Source: JAGOLU01 sp964542665 (lineage in GTDB: Bacteria > Patescibacteriota > Microgenomatia > UBA1406 > GWC2-37-13). Taken from it: 14,387 nt of DNA. How positions within the stretch are numbered: the stretch's first letter is position 1; each line of letters starts with the position of its first letter. This document shows, one piece after another, positions 8,295-13,373 of the stretch. The stretch is from assembly GCA_964542665.1 (NCBI GenBank), contig CAZIUF010000024.1, positions 1 through 14,387 of the forward strand, read 5' to 3'. The position numbers and the translations under genes were made by a program. The notes below the pieces were generated by a model, which made no database searches, was not told where the DNA came from, and saw only the letters and a list, made by a program, of their open reading frames with translations.

Positions 8295-8370
8295 TGTCAT
8301 CCCGGACAAATGAAGTGAGATCCGGGATCCATACCCCAATCTTTAGATTCCCTTTTTCAAGGGAATGACA
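8295..8370. repeat. Composite palindromic intergenic element
   Basis: Two hairpins lie inside an outer inverted repeat. ATCCCGGA (8299-8306) pairs with TCCGGGAT (8321-8328). ATTCCCTT (8347-8354) pairs with AAGGGAAT (8359-8366) across a four-base loop. The ends TGTCAT (8295-8300) and ATGACA (8365-8370) are complementary. The GTCATCCCGGA...TCCGGGATCCA and GGGAATGAC signatures are, from general knowledge, common in dispersed bacterial intergenic palindromes. It may end gdhA transcription or be a non-autonomous mobile repeat. Confidence 0.65.
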
Positions 8371-8392
8371 ATGTGAGCTGCGACTTGCATGC

Positions 8393-8414
8393 CCTTCCGT
8401 AGTCTTGGCGAAGG
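8393..8414. repeat. Short imperfect hairpin (CCTTC...GAAGG)
   Basis: CCTTC (8393-8397) pairs with GAAGG (8410-8414) around a 12-base interior containing TAGTCTTGG. This GAAGG-flanked form resembles a dispersed short repeat that I associate with bacterial intergenic regions. It sits between the composite palindrome and the 8-base repeat array upstream of polA. Confidence 0.35.
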
Positions 8415-8429
8415 AGGGATAATTTTATA

Positions 8430-8490
8430 ACTTTAAACGTTATGACTTTTGACCTTCGACGTGATGACCTGATGACTTGAAGACTTTGGT
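8430..8490. repeat. Degenerate tandem repeat, 7-8-base period, upstream of polA
   Basis: The dinucleotide AC, mostly within GACTT/GACCT units, recurs at 8430, 8437, 8445, 8452, 8459, 8467, 8475 and 8483, with spacings of 7 or 8 bases. The array ends directly at the -10 box of polA, so it fills the region where a -35 box would be. Together with the palindromes at 8295-8414 it accounts for most of the 261-base gap between gdhA and polA. Confidence 0.6.
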
Positions 8491-8491
8491 C

Positions 8492-8497
8492 TATAAT
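8492..8497 (+). promoter_or_regulatory. -10 box of polA
   Basis: A perfect TATAAT ends five bases before the ATG at 8503. There is no clear -35 box and no Shine-Dalgarno sequence. An in-frame TAA at 8494-8496, inside the -10 box, rules out an upstream extension of the polA reading frame. A transcript starting here would be leaderless. Confidence 0.6.
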
Positions 8498-8502
8498 GTG
8501 GC

Positions 8503-9936
8503 ATGTTAGTCCCTTGGGATCCCACCCTCGCACACTTTCTCCTGTCAGGAGGTATCGCACTCAGTGAAAGTGAGCTACTGGAAAAATATCAGAAACCATC
8601 GCTCGACGAAGTGATCGCTCAGCAGCGAGAACTTTTCAAAAAGTATCCTGAGCTCGCGGCGCTCTATCATGATATCGAGCTTCCTGTCAGTCAAATCATC
8701 AGCGACATGCACACGGCGGGTATCTATATCGACCAGGCGAGGTTGAAAGCGGTACAAGAAACCTTGCAGAAAAAGCGCGAGACTCTCTCTGCCAAACTTG
8801 GTCAGCAGCTGGGCGATGTGAATCTCAACTCACCCAAGCAGCTTGGCGATGCGCTCGTCACCGCACTCAAAATCACCCTGCCAAAAACGAAAACGGGTCA
8901 ATGGTCCACTGGCTACGATGTGCTTGAGCCGCTCGCAAAAAAACATACTCTGATCGCGGAGATTTTAGAGTTTCGTGCTGTCGATAAAATTCTCGGCACC
9001 TATGTCGAGCCAATCCATACGTTCATCACCTCTGACGGACGTATTCACCCCACCTATATCCAAACCGCTGCAGCGACCGGACGCCTCGCCTGCAAAGATC
9101 CAAATATCCAAAGCACACCGATCATCGGTGAGTACGGCACGATGGTCCGGAGTTACTACACTGCGCCTCCTGGCGCAATCCTCATCGGCTGCGACTACTC
9201 ACAGCAAGAGCTTCGTATCCTCGCACATCTTGCCGATGATAAAAAGCTCAAAGAAGCTTTCGAAAAAAATCTTGATGTCCATACGGCAACGGCATCTGAA
9301 CTGCTTGGAATACCGCTGAACCAAGTGGGCAAAGCCGAGCGGGCGATCGGAAAGACACTCAACTTTGGCATCGTCTATGGTGAGACGGCGTATGGACTCG
9401 CTCGACAGCTCGGGAAACCGGTACCTGATTGTGCCCACATCTTGCATAAATATTTTGAAACACATTCAGGCGTAAAAAAATACTTTGATAATCTCCTCAC
9501 CAGTGCCAAAATCCAAGGACGTGTTGAGACGCTGATGGGACGACATCGCGGAGTTCCGGGCAAGCGGGTAGGGGAGCAAGCGAAGTTCCTCACCGCAGAG
9601 CAAGAGCGTATCCTCAAAAACTTTCCTATCCAAGGGTCCGCAGCAGATATGACAAAAACAGCGATGGTGCGGGTCACCAGAGATGTCCTCCCCAAGTATC
9701 CGCTCGCTCGTCTTATCATGCAGATCCACGATGAGCTTATCTTCGAGTATCAACACGGACATATCGATGATGCCTCAGCAAGCAAAAGAACGACTGATGG
9801 GCTCCCCGTAAAAGTAAAAAACGAAATTGAACATTTTTGCAAAGACGTAGTCACCTCGATGCAAAATGCTGTCACGCTCTCAGTCCCAGTCGTCGTGACC
9901 AGCAGCATAGGTCATACATGGAGCGAACTAAAGTAA
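8503..9936 (+). CDS. polA: DNA polymerase I, polymerase domain only
   Basis: Family A DNA polymerase acting in repair and primer replacement. At 477 residues it is about half of a full PolA (about 900) and shorter than a Klenow fragment (about 605). The 5' nuclease is absent and only the tail of the 3'-5' exonuclease fold remains (WDPTLAHFLL, 5-14). The polymerase core is intact: motif A DYSQQELRILAHL (231-243, catalytic D231), motif B R280-K284-F288-Y292 in ERAIGKTLNFGIVYGETAYG, and motif C QIHDE (407-411, catalytic D410). TGRLACKDPNIQSTP (192-206) is the template-primer loop. Motif A has Gln at position 235 where Ile is usual (DYSQIELR). The ATG at 8503 follows a TATAAT box, and an in-frame stop lies just upstream, so the gene is not simply mis-started. 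It converges with the AsnRS-like gene. Confidence 0.93.
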   Translation: MLVPWDPTLAHFLLSGGIALSESELLEKYQKPSLDEVIAQQRELFKKYPELAALYHDIELPVSQIISDMHTAGIYIDQARLKAVQETLQKKRETLSAKLGQQLGDVNLNSPKQLGDALVTALKITLPKTKTGQWSTGYDVLEPLAKKHTLIAEILEFRAVDKILGTYVEPIHTFITSDGRIHPTYIQTAAATGRLACKDPNIQSTPIIGEYGTMVRSYYTAPPGAILIGCDYSQQELRILAHLADDKKLKEAFEKNLDVHTATASELLGIPLNQVGKAERAIGKTLNFGIVYGETAYGLARQLGKPVPDCAHILHKYFETHSGVKKYFDNLLTSAKIQGRVETLMGRHRGVPGKRVGEQAKFLTAEQERILKNFPIQGSAADMTKTAMVRVTRDVLPKYPLARLIMQIHDELIFEYQHGHIDDASASKRTTDGLPVKVKNEIEHFCKDVVTSMQNAVTLSVPVVVTSSIGHTWSELK

Positions 9937-9942
9937 GAACGG

Positions 9943-9972
9943 ATTCTTCCCCCGCCATGGCGGGATCAGAAT
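9943..9972. repeat. Palindromic hairpin between convergent genes
   Basis: CCCGCCATGGCGGG (9951-9964) is a perfect 14-bp palindrome, and ATTCT (9943-9947) pairs with AGAAT (9968-9972) outside it. The GGATTC...GAATGAC outline matches the right half of the element at 8346-8370, so both may be members of one dispersed family. It lies seven bases after the polA stop and may serve as a terminator, though no T-run follows. Confidence 0.6.
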
Positions 9973-9996
9973 GACCTGTGACCTTGTCCATATTTT

Positions 9997-10038
9997 ATGG
10001 TCTATGGTTCATAGTTCACGTTTCATGTTTTATGTTCC
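9997..10038. repeat. Degenerate tandem heptamer repeat, six units
   Basis: Six consecutive 7-base units start at 9997, 10004, 10011, 10018, 10025 and 10032 (ATGGTCT, ATGGTTC, ATAGTTC, ACGTTTC, ATGTTTT, ATGTTCC). The last two units contain the stop codon (10030-10032) and final codons of the convergent AsnRS-like gene. Confidence 0.65.
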
Positions 10039-11526
10039 CGACAGCTTTTCCATCACCATTTTTGCTACTTCGATATCGGTGATCAGATTGATGCCACGTG
10101 CTACAGCCTCTGTCCTGATTTTCTTTCCATCGGTGACAACTGTTTGATCATCATCAGATTTGCGTGATGGGATATTGATAATGAGATCAAGTGACCGACT
10201 CGCGATCATATCAGCGATATTCGGTTTCCCTTTTTCAGAAACTTTATATACGAGTGAGGTGATGATTCCCTTTTTTTTCAGATACTCGTGTGTATGTCTG
10301 GTGGCATAGAGCACATATCTGTCGCCGTGTGATAAATGCAAAATAGAATCACGTAGCGCAGCCTTGTCCTCTGTTGAGCCAATCGTCAACAATATGTGCT
10401 TATTTTGCTTGGTGAGAAATCCTGCTTGACCATACTTTGCCTTATCCCAGTCTCCCGTTTGCATGTTGAGCTGGGCAAAGAGTGATCCATGATGGATATC
10501 AGCAGTACCGAGGACATACTGCAACACACGGTCGTTGCCGATGCCGTATCCCGCATGTGGAAAAGGTGATTTGCTTCGGATGATATCGAGGTACCATTTG
10601 AAGTCTTTATACTTTCCACCGCGGTCAACGTGGAGCTTGTACATCTGTGAGGTGAGGAGTCGTGTGTTGAGCTTTGCAAAGTCGTGCTCGCGGACCGATG
10701 CACCCGTACCCTCGCCAGCATAAGGGAAGATCAAGTCGGCTGATAGCACTACTCGATCGTCTTTGCCTGATACTTTCATATTGAAGAATTTGATTTCTTT
10801 GGGATATTTCATGATAAAGACCGGGAGCTCTTGGCCAGGCTTATTCACGAGTTGAACTATTTTTGCCTCTTGAGCTGACCCGAGATCATCGCCAAAAGCG
10901 AGTTTCGGAAATCCGTTTTTATTCAGCAGCTTGACCGCGTCCTCATATAGGATACGGGCAAACGGATGTTTTGCAGCGTATGCAAGCTTTGATGTATCGC
11001 GTTTGTATACACTGCGAAGGACCTCTCCCTGATGTTTGAGAATTGATGCAAGCATGGCTTGCACAGTACCTTGGATGTTAGTGAGGAGGAACTCATACAT
11101 GACGTCCTCATCATATGTTTTGCGTGTCATACCAGCGAGCGTGCAATCGGCTTCTTCTTCAGTCAGTCGGAACTGACGGAGGTGTCGTGCATCTTCCTCA
11201 GTCTCATCGCGGCCTGAGTGGATGACTGTCCATGCACCATGGATCGTCTGGAGCGCTTGCTCGAGCGCGAGCTGTCCTGTTTGACTGAAAAAGAGCGGAA
11301 GGTCAAGACGATTGGCTACTTTGAAAAGTGTGTCTACATTCTCGCATGCTCCTGTGATCCCAACAATTGCTGGAACATCGACATACACCAAACCACGCTC
11401 ATGTCTGTAGTGATCAGCCGCGCCGTACACGAGCGCCTCATTGATGGCAACAAGGTGGTCGACGTGGTTGAGAAAATCGAGAGTGACCTTTTTGCCCTCG
11501 ATTTTGAGAGTGGTTTTTTTAATCAT
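10030..11526 (-). CDS. AsnRS-like (asparagine synthetase AS-AR type) catalytic domain fused to a CarB/MGS-like domain
   Basis: Two joined domains in 498 residues. Residues 1-345 form a class II aminoacyl-tRNA synthetase core of the Asp/Asn type without the N-terminal anticodon-binding OB fold. Motif 2 is RDETEEDARHLRQF (106-119), matching RxE...RHLxEF of AsnRS. YPKEIKFFNMK (241-251) and GEGTGASVRE (271-280) match the aspartate-site blocks, and motif 3 is HAGYGIGNDRVLQYVLG (324-340, R333). An OB-less AsnRS-like core is the layout of the archaeal asparagine synthetase AS-AR, which makes asparagine from aspartate, ammonia and ATP. Residues 375-495 match the MGS-like effector domain at the CarB C-terminus: YATRHTHEYLKKKGI (407-421), VYKVSEKGKPNIADMI (426-441) and LIINIPS (448-454), keeping the Thr, Lys and Asn that bind phosphate there. 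Domain calls are strong; the reaction is inferred. The ATG at 11526 has no Shine-Dalgarno sequence. Confidence 0.88.
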   Translation of the reverse strand: MIKKTTLKIEGKKVTLDFLNHVDHLVAINEALVYGAADHYRHERGLVYVDVPAIVGITGACENVDTLFKVANRLDLPLFFSQTGQLALEQALQTIHGAWTVIHSGRDETEEDARHLRQFRLTEEEADCTLAGMTRKTYDEDVMYEFLLTNIQGTVQAMLASILKHQGEVLRSVYKRDTSKLAYAAKHPFARILYEDAVKLLNKNGFPKLAFGDDLGSAQEAKIVQLVNKPGQELPVFIMKYPKEIKFFNMKVSGKDDRVVLSADLIFPYAGEGTGASVREHDFAKLNTRLLTSQMYKLHVDRGGKYKDFKWYLDIIRSKSPFPHAGYGIGNDRVLQYVLGTADIHHGSLFAQLNMQTGDWDKAKYGQAGFLTKQNKHILLTIGSTEDKAALRDSILHLSHGDRYVLYATRHTHEYLKKKGIITSLVYKVSEKGKPNIADMIASRSLDLIINIPSRKSDDDQTVVTDGKKIRTEAVARGINLITDIEVAKMVMEKLSGT

Positions 11527-11533
11527 AGAGAAA

Positions 11534-11539
11534 AATATA
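11534..11539 (-). promoter_or_regulatory. Possible -10 box downstream of the attenuator
   Basis: TATATT on the minus strand ends seven bases before the ATG at 11526, the same spacing seen at other starts here. No -35 box is present because the terminator hairpin occupies that position. It may offer a second, leaderless route of expression, or may simply be part of an AT-rich leader. Confidence 0.25.
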
Positions 11540-11548
11540 AAAATGTAT

Positions 11549-11575
11549 AAAAAAACCGCGCCTATAACAGCGCGG
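11549..11575 (-). terminator. Intrinsic terminator in the leader of the AsnRS-like gene (attenuator candidate)
   Basis: On the minus strand CCGCGC (11575-11570), an eight-base loop and GCGCGG (11561-11556) are followed by seven T (11555-11549). It is 22 bases upstream of the ATG at 11526 and points in the gene's direction. No minus-strand gene ends just before it (the nearest stops at 12588), so it is better explained as conditional termination than as the end of another unit. Confidence 0.7.
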
Positions 11576-11618
11576 GTGTTTGATCTCGAGTGATTTTCTG
11601 AATAGGTTTCAACCGCAT
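11562..11618 (-). CDS. Possible 18-residue leader peptide of the AsnRS-like gene
   Basis: An ATG at 11618 opens MRLKPIQKITRDQTPALL, and its TAG stop (11564-11562) falls in the loop and last loop base of the terminator hairpin. A ribosome reaching this stop would sit on the hairpin and could block it. The peptide has no run of Asn or Asp codons and no visible ribosome binding site, so a classic amino-acid attenuator is not shown. It may be chance. Confidence 0.25.
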   Translation of the reverse strand: MRLKPIQKITRDQTPALL

Positions 11619-11641
11619 ATTCAGATGATCATCATAACTGG

Positions 11642-11650
11642 TGTATATCA
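11642..11650 (-). promoter_or_regulatory. Extended -10 promoter candidate for the AsnRS-like gene leader
   Basis: The minus strand reads TGATATACA, a TGn-extended -10. Initiation near 11635 would give a leader of about 109 bases containing the terminator and the small reading frame. It faces the plus-strand promoter at 11668-11696, with the dyad at 11654-11674 between the two. Confidence 0.4.
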
Positions 11651-11653
11651 CAA

Positions 11654-11674
11654 ATGCAAAAGCAATATTTGCAT
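11654..11674. promoter_or_regulatory. Dyad operator candidate ATGCAAA-N7-TTTGCAT
   Basis: A perfect 7-bp inverted repeat (11654-11660 and 11668-11674) with a seven-base spacer overlaps the -35 box of the plus-strand promoter. It also lies just upstream of the minus-strand extended -10. The position suits a repressor or activator site shared by two divergent genes. The regulator is not identifiable here. Confidence 0.45.
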
Positions 11675-11696
11675 GCCTGGAAGACGGGGGTATAAT
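11668..11696 (+). promoter_or_regulatory. Promoter of the 72-residue protein gene
   Basis: TTTGCA (11668-11673), 17 bases, then a perfect TATAAT (11691-11696). The ATG at 11706 begins nine bases after the -10 box, so the predicted transcript has at most a few untranslated bases. This decides against the longer frame opening at 11580, which starts upstream of the promoter. Confidence 0.65.
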
Positions 11697-11705
11697 CAAT
11701 GGTAT

Positions 11706-11924
11706 ATGAAGGAGTTTTTTCGTCCTCCAGACCAGGAACCATCAATAAATGATGTTATGAAGGCAATCCAGGCATCAAAGGCGAATGTTAATGCTTCGGG
11801 AGGTGCCGATCAAGAAATGTCAGTGCTTGACGCACTTGCAAATCAACTCAGATCAGGACAAATTGATATTCAAACAGCACGACAACGAATGCAGGAAATG
11901 ATGGATAGTCGTGAAGAACTTTAG
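11706..11924 (+). CDS. Small helical protein of unknown function, 72 residues
   Basis: I do not recognise it. From the ATG at 11706 it reads MKEFFRPPDQEPS, then a predicted helix (about 14-27), a flexible ASGGADQEM linker and a second helical part (about 39-70) ending in RQRMQEMMDSREEL. It is acidic to neutral and soluble, with no Cys. The start is set by the promoter whose -10 box lies nine bases upstream. It is divergent from the AsnRS-like gene and shares the dyad at 11654-11674, so it could be co-regulated with it. msrA follows 73 bases later on the same strand. The strong promoter and the sharp fit of start to promoter support a real gene. Confidence 0.6.
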   Translation: MKEFFRPPDQEPSINDVMKAIQASKANVNASGGADQEMSVLDALANQLRSGQIDIQTARQRMQEMMDSREEL

Positions 11925-11977
11925 TCGACAGTTCTGCGAGCGAATCAAGAGTAGTGAATTCTCAAACGTAATAACTT

Positions 11978-11983
11978 TATAGT
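11978..11983 (+). promoter_or_regulatory. Possible -10 box of msrA
   Basis: TATAGT ends 14 bases before the ATG at 11998, with no clear -35 box. The surrounding AACGTAAT, AACTTTAT, AGTTTATT units echo the 8-base repeats seen elsewhere. msrA may instead be read through from the 72-residue gene. Confidence 0.3.
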
Positions 11984-11997
11984 TTATTTACTAGCAT

Positions 11998-12483
11998 ATG
12001 ATTTCAAAAACTGTACTCGGTGGTGGATGTTTTTGGGGACTACAGGAGCTCATCCGCTCACAACCCGGGGTGATATCAACCACTGCAGGGTATGCAGGTG
12101 GCAAAGTGGTGAATCCAACCTATGATAATCATGAGGGTCATGCAGAGGTGGTGGAGATCGTTTATGACACGTCAAAAACTTCGTTTACGAAATTGCTCGA
12201 CTTCTTTTTTCGGATACATGATCCCACGACTCTCAATCAACAAGGCAATGATAGGGGATCATCATATCGATCGGTGATATTCTATGTGAATGATACTGAG
12301 AAGCAGGAGGCGTTAGCCTTCATCGATATTGTCAATCGCTCCAAGCGATGGAAAGATTCCGTCGTCACAACACTCGAGCCACTAGTCTCATTTACCAAGG
12401 CAGAGGAGTATCATCAGGACTATCTCCAAAAGTTTCCTGATGGGTATACATGCCACCGAGTCTGGGTGGATAGCTATCTGTAA
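11998..12483 (+). CDS. msrA: Peptide methionine (S)-S-oxide reductase
   Basis: Repairs oxidised methionine by reducing the S-sulfoxide, using thioredoxin- or glutaredoxin-type electron donors in the cytoplasm. The 161 residues fit a single-domain MsrA. The active-site motif GGGCFWG (8-14) carries catalytic C11. GHAEVVEIVYD (47-57) and HDPTTLNQQGNDRGSSYRS (74-92) are the conserved substrate-pocket blocks. C152 in YTCHRVW is a plausible resolving cysteine. There is no fused MsrB domain and no signal peptide. It lies 73 bases after the 72-residue gene on the same strand. The glutaredoxin gene about 620 bases away on the other strand is a possible functional partner. The call is very strong. Confidence 0.96.
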   Translation: MISKTVLGGGCFWGLQELIRSQPGVISTTAGYAGGKVVNPTYDNHEGHAEVVEIVYDTSKTSFTKLLDFFFRIHDPTTLNQQGNDRGSSYRSVIFYVNDTEKQEALAFIDIVNRSKRWKDSVVTTLEPLVSFTKAEEYHQDYLQKFPDGYTCHRVWVDSYL

Positions 12484-12505
12484 GTGATGCTTGATCGGAT
12501 CGCAG

Positions 12506-12577
12506 CTTCCTCAGCTTGTAGCTTCTTCTGCTTCCCTCACTTTATAGACTTTATGGACTTTACAGACTTTAGGACTT
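12506..12577. repeat. Degenerate tandem repeat, 9-base period, nine units
   Basis: CTT recurs at 12506, 12515, 12522, 12531, 12540, 12549, 12558, 12567 and 12575, with spacings almost all nine. The first part is AGCTTNNTC-like and the second ACTTTATAG-like, so the unit drifts along the array. It fills the gap between the convergent msrA and 33-residue gene and lies downstream of both. The plus-strand open frame over it is an artefact of the repeat. Confidence 0.6.
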
Positions 12578-12587
12578 CTATCGCGAG

Positions 12588-12689
12588 TCACTTTTTCTTT
12601 CCCCAGAGGAAGAAGATTGCAATCATGATGCCACCGAGACCAAAGCAAGAGAGGACGATCGTGGCGAGGATTTTTTGAGAAGTAGTCAT
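12588..12689 (-). CDS. Single-pass membrane peptide, 33 residues
   Basis: A short frame from ATG 12689 to TGA 12590-12588. It begins MTTSQKILATIVLSCFGLGG and continues with a hydrophobic run to about residue 30, ending WGKKK. This is one strong transmembrane helix (about 7-30) followed by a positive tail, which predicts the C-terminus on the cytoplasmic side. The frame has a TATACT box (12717-12712) upstream, giving a leader of about 16 bases. It is convergent with msrA and divergent from the unrecognised gene at 12708. The clean helix plus lysine anchor makes chance unlikely, but the frame is short. Function unknown. Confidence 0.55.
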   Translation of the reverse strand: MTTSQKILATIVLSCFGLGGIMIAIFFLWGKKK

Positions 12690-12719
12690 ACTAGGTGTTT
12701 CAACTAGGTGCAGTATACC
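12690..12719. promoter_or_regulatory. Divergent promoter region with direct repeat ACTAGGTG
   Basis: ACTAGGTG occurs at 12690-12697 and again at 12703-12710, 13 bases apart. Next to it GTATAC (12713-12718) gives a TATACT -10 for the minus-strand peptide (12717-12712) and a weaker TATACC (12714-12719) for the plus strand. The repeats lie between the minus -10 and the minus start codon, a position suited to repression. Confidence 0.4.
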
Positions 12720-13061
12720 ACCACTATCCCCTTGCATTTCTCGTTAGATGATATTACAGTAGAGAACATGGGTGAATTTCTATCAAGCATATCTAGGTTA
12801 CTTGCAGGTAAAGAACCAGTTAAGCAATCTACTGCTGGTAAGGAGTATCATTTTGATAAGCACACTGTTGCGGGTCCACCACCAGCAACACCAATTGATA
12901 TAGTCAAGCCACAAACTTATTCAGTAACATCTTTCATCAAACCAGGAGAGAAATTTACTACACCTGACGGAGTTGAGCATGTAGCTATTTCAAGCGAGGA
13001 TATACTAAGTGCAGTGAATGCTGTTCCTCACGACCCTTCGCCTTTGAAGAGACGAACATAG
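12708..13061 (+). CDS. Hypothetical protein, up to 117 residues
   Basis: Not recognised. The longest frame starts at GTG 12708; TTG 12732 and ATG 12768 (residue 21, MGEFLSSISRLLAGKEPV) are alternatives, and no ribosome binding site decides between them. The ATG form would have 97 residues. The N-terminal part is amphipathic helix-like, followed by a Pro-rich linker (AGPPPATPIDIVKPQ, about 55-69) and a polar tail (FIKPGEKFTTPDGVEHVAISSEDILSAV) ending in KRRT. It has no membrane segment. It reads more AT-rich than msrA. It is divergent from the 33-residue membrane peptide with overlapping control sequences, and convergent with the glutaredoxin gene 45 bases away. A palindrome AGCAATTGCT spans its stop codon. 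Confidence 0.5.
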   Translation: MQYTTTIPLHFSLDDITVENMGEFLSSISRLLAGKEPVKQSTAGKEYHFDKHTVAGPPPATPIDIVKPQTYSVTSFIKPGEKFTTPDGVEHVAISSEDILSAVNAVPHDPSPLKRRT

Positions 13062-13106
13062 CAATTGCTTAGTTATTAGCACAGTTCGAAAACGCCTTTC
13101 TTTATA

Positions 13107-13352
13107 TCATCCTCCGAGTAACTGATTGATCCGTGGTGTATCAAAGCCGACGACTACCTGGCCATCGATCCAGAGCTGGGGGACGCCCATCTGACCTGAT
13201 TTTTGCACCATCCGCATCGCTTGAGAGCGGTCTTGGGAGACGTCAATGTCCTCAAACTCAACACTTTTTGACTTGAGATAGTCCTTTGCCATATGACAAT
13301 AGGGACAGGTTGGAGTAGAGAATACCTTGACGGTATGTTTCTGTTGATTCAT
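13107..13352 (-). CDS. Glutaredoxin / NrdH-like thiol-disulfide protein
   Basis: Small cytoplasmic redox protein with 81 residues and a thioredoxin fold. The active site is TPTCPYC (13-19, C16 and C19), the classic glutaredoxin CPYC. GVPQLWIDG (56-64) carries the cis-proline P58, and VVGFD (67-71) replaces the usual GGxDD glutathione-binding turn, so it may be of the NrdH-like or glutathione-independent type. It starts 21 bases after the stop of the ArsR-type gene and has no obvious own promoter, so the two form an operon. It could reduce MsrA, ribonucleotide reductase or other thiol enzymes. No Shine-Dalgarno sequence is visible upstream of the ATG at 13352. Family call strong; exact donor unknown. 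Confidence 0.93.
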   Translation of the reverse strand: MNQQKHTVKVFSTPTCPYCHMAKDYLKSKSVEFEDIDVSQDRSQAMRMVQKSGQMGVPQLWIDGQVVVGFDTPRINQLLGG

Positions 13353-13373
13353 AAGAATAAAATAATAAATAAT

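Noticed and set aside
10030..11526. Ordinary asparaginyl-tRNA synthetase
   Set aside because: There is no N-terminal anticodon-binding OB domain, and about 120 C-terminal residues belong to an MGS-like domain.
11527..11650. T-box riboswitch upstream of the AsnRS-like gene
   Set aside because: The leader is only about 109 bases and I cannot find the T-box sequence or a specifier stem.
11580..11705. Longer N-terminus for the 72-residue protein
   Set aside because: The extension starts upstream of the TTTGCA-17-TATAAT promoter and spans the dyad, so it would not be on the transcript from that promoter.
12506..12577. CRISPR array
   Set aside because: The units are 9 bases long, degenerate, and have no spacers.
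12484..12678. 64-codon plus-strand open frame after msrA
   Set aside because: It reads through the 9-base repeat array (hence repeated Asp-Phe) and over the antisense of the 33-residue membrane peptide. It has no promoter or convincing start of its own.
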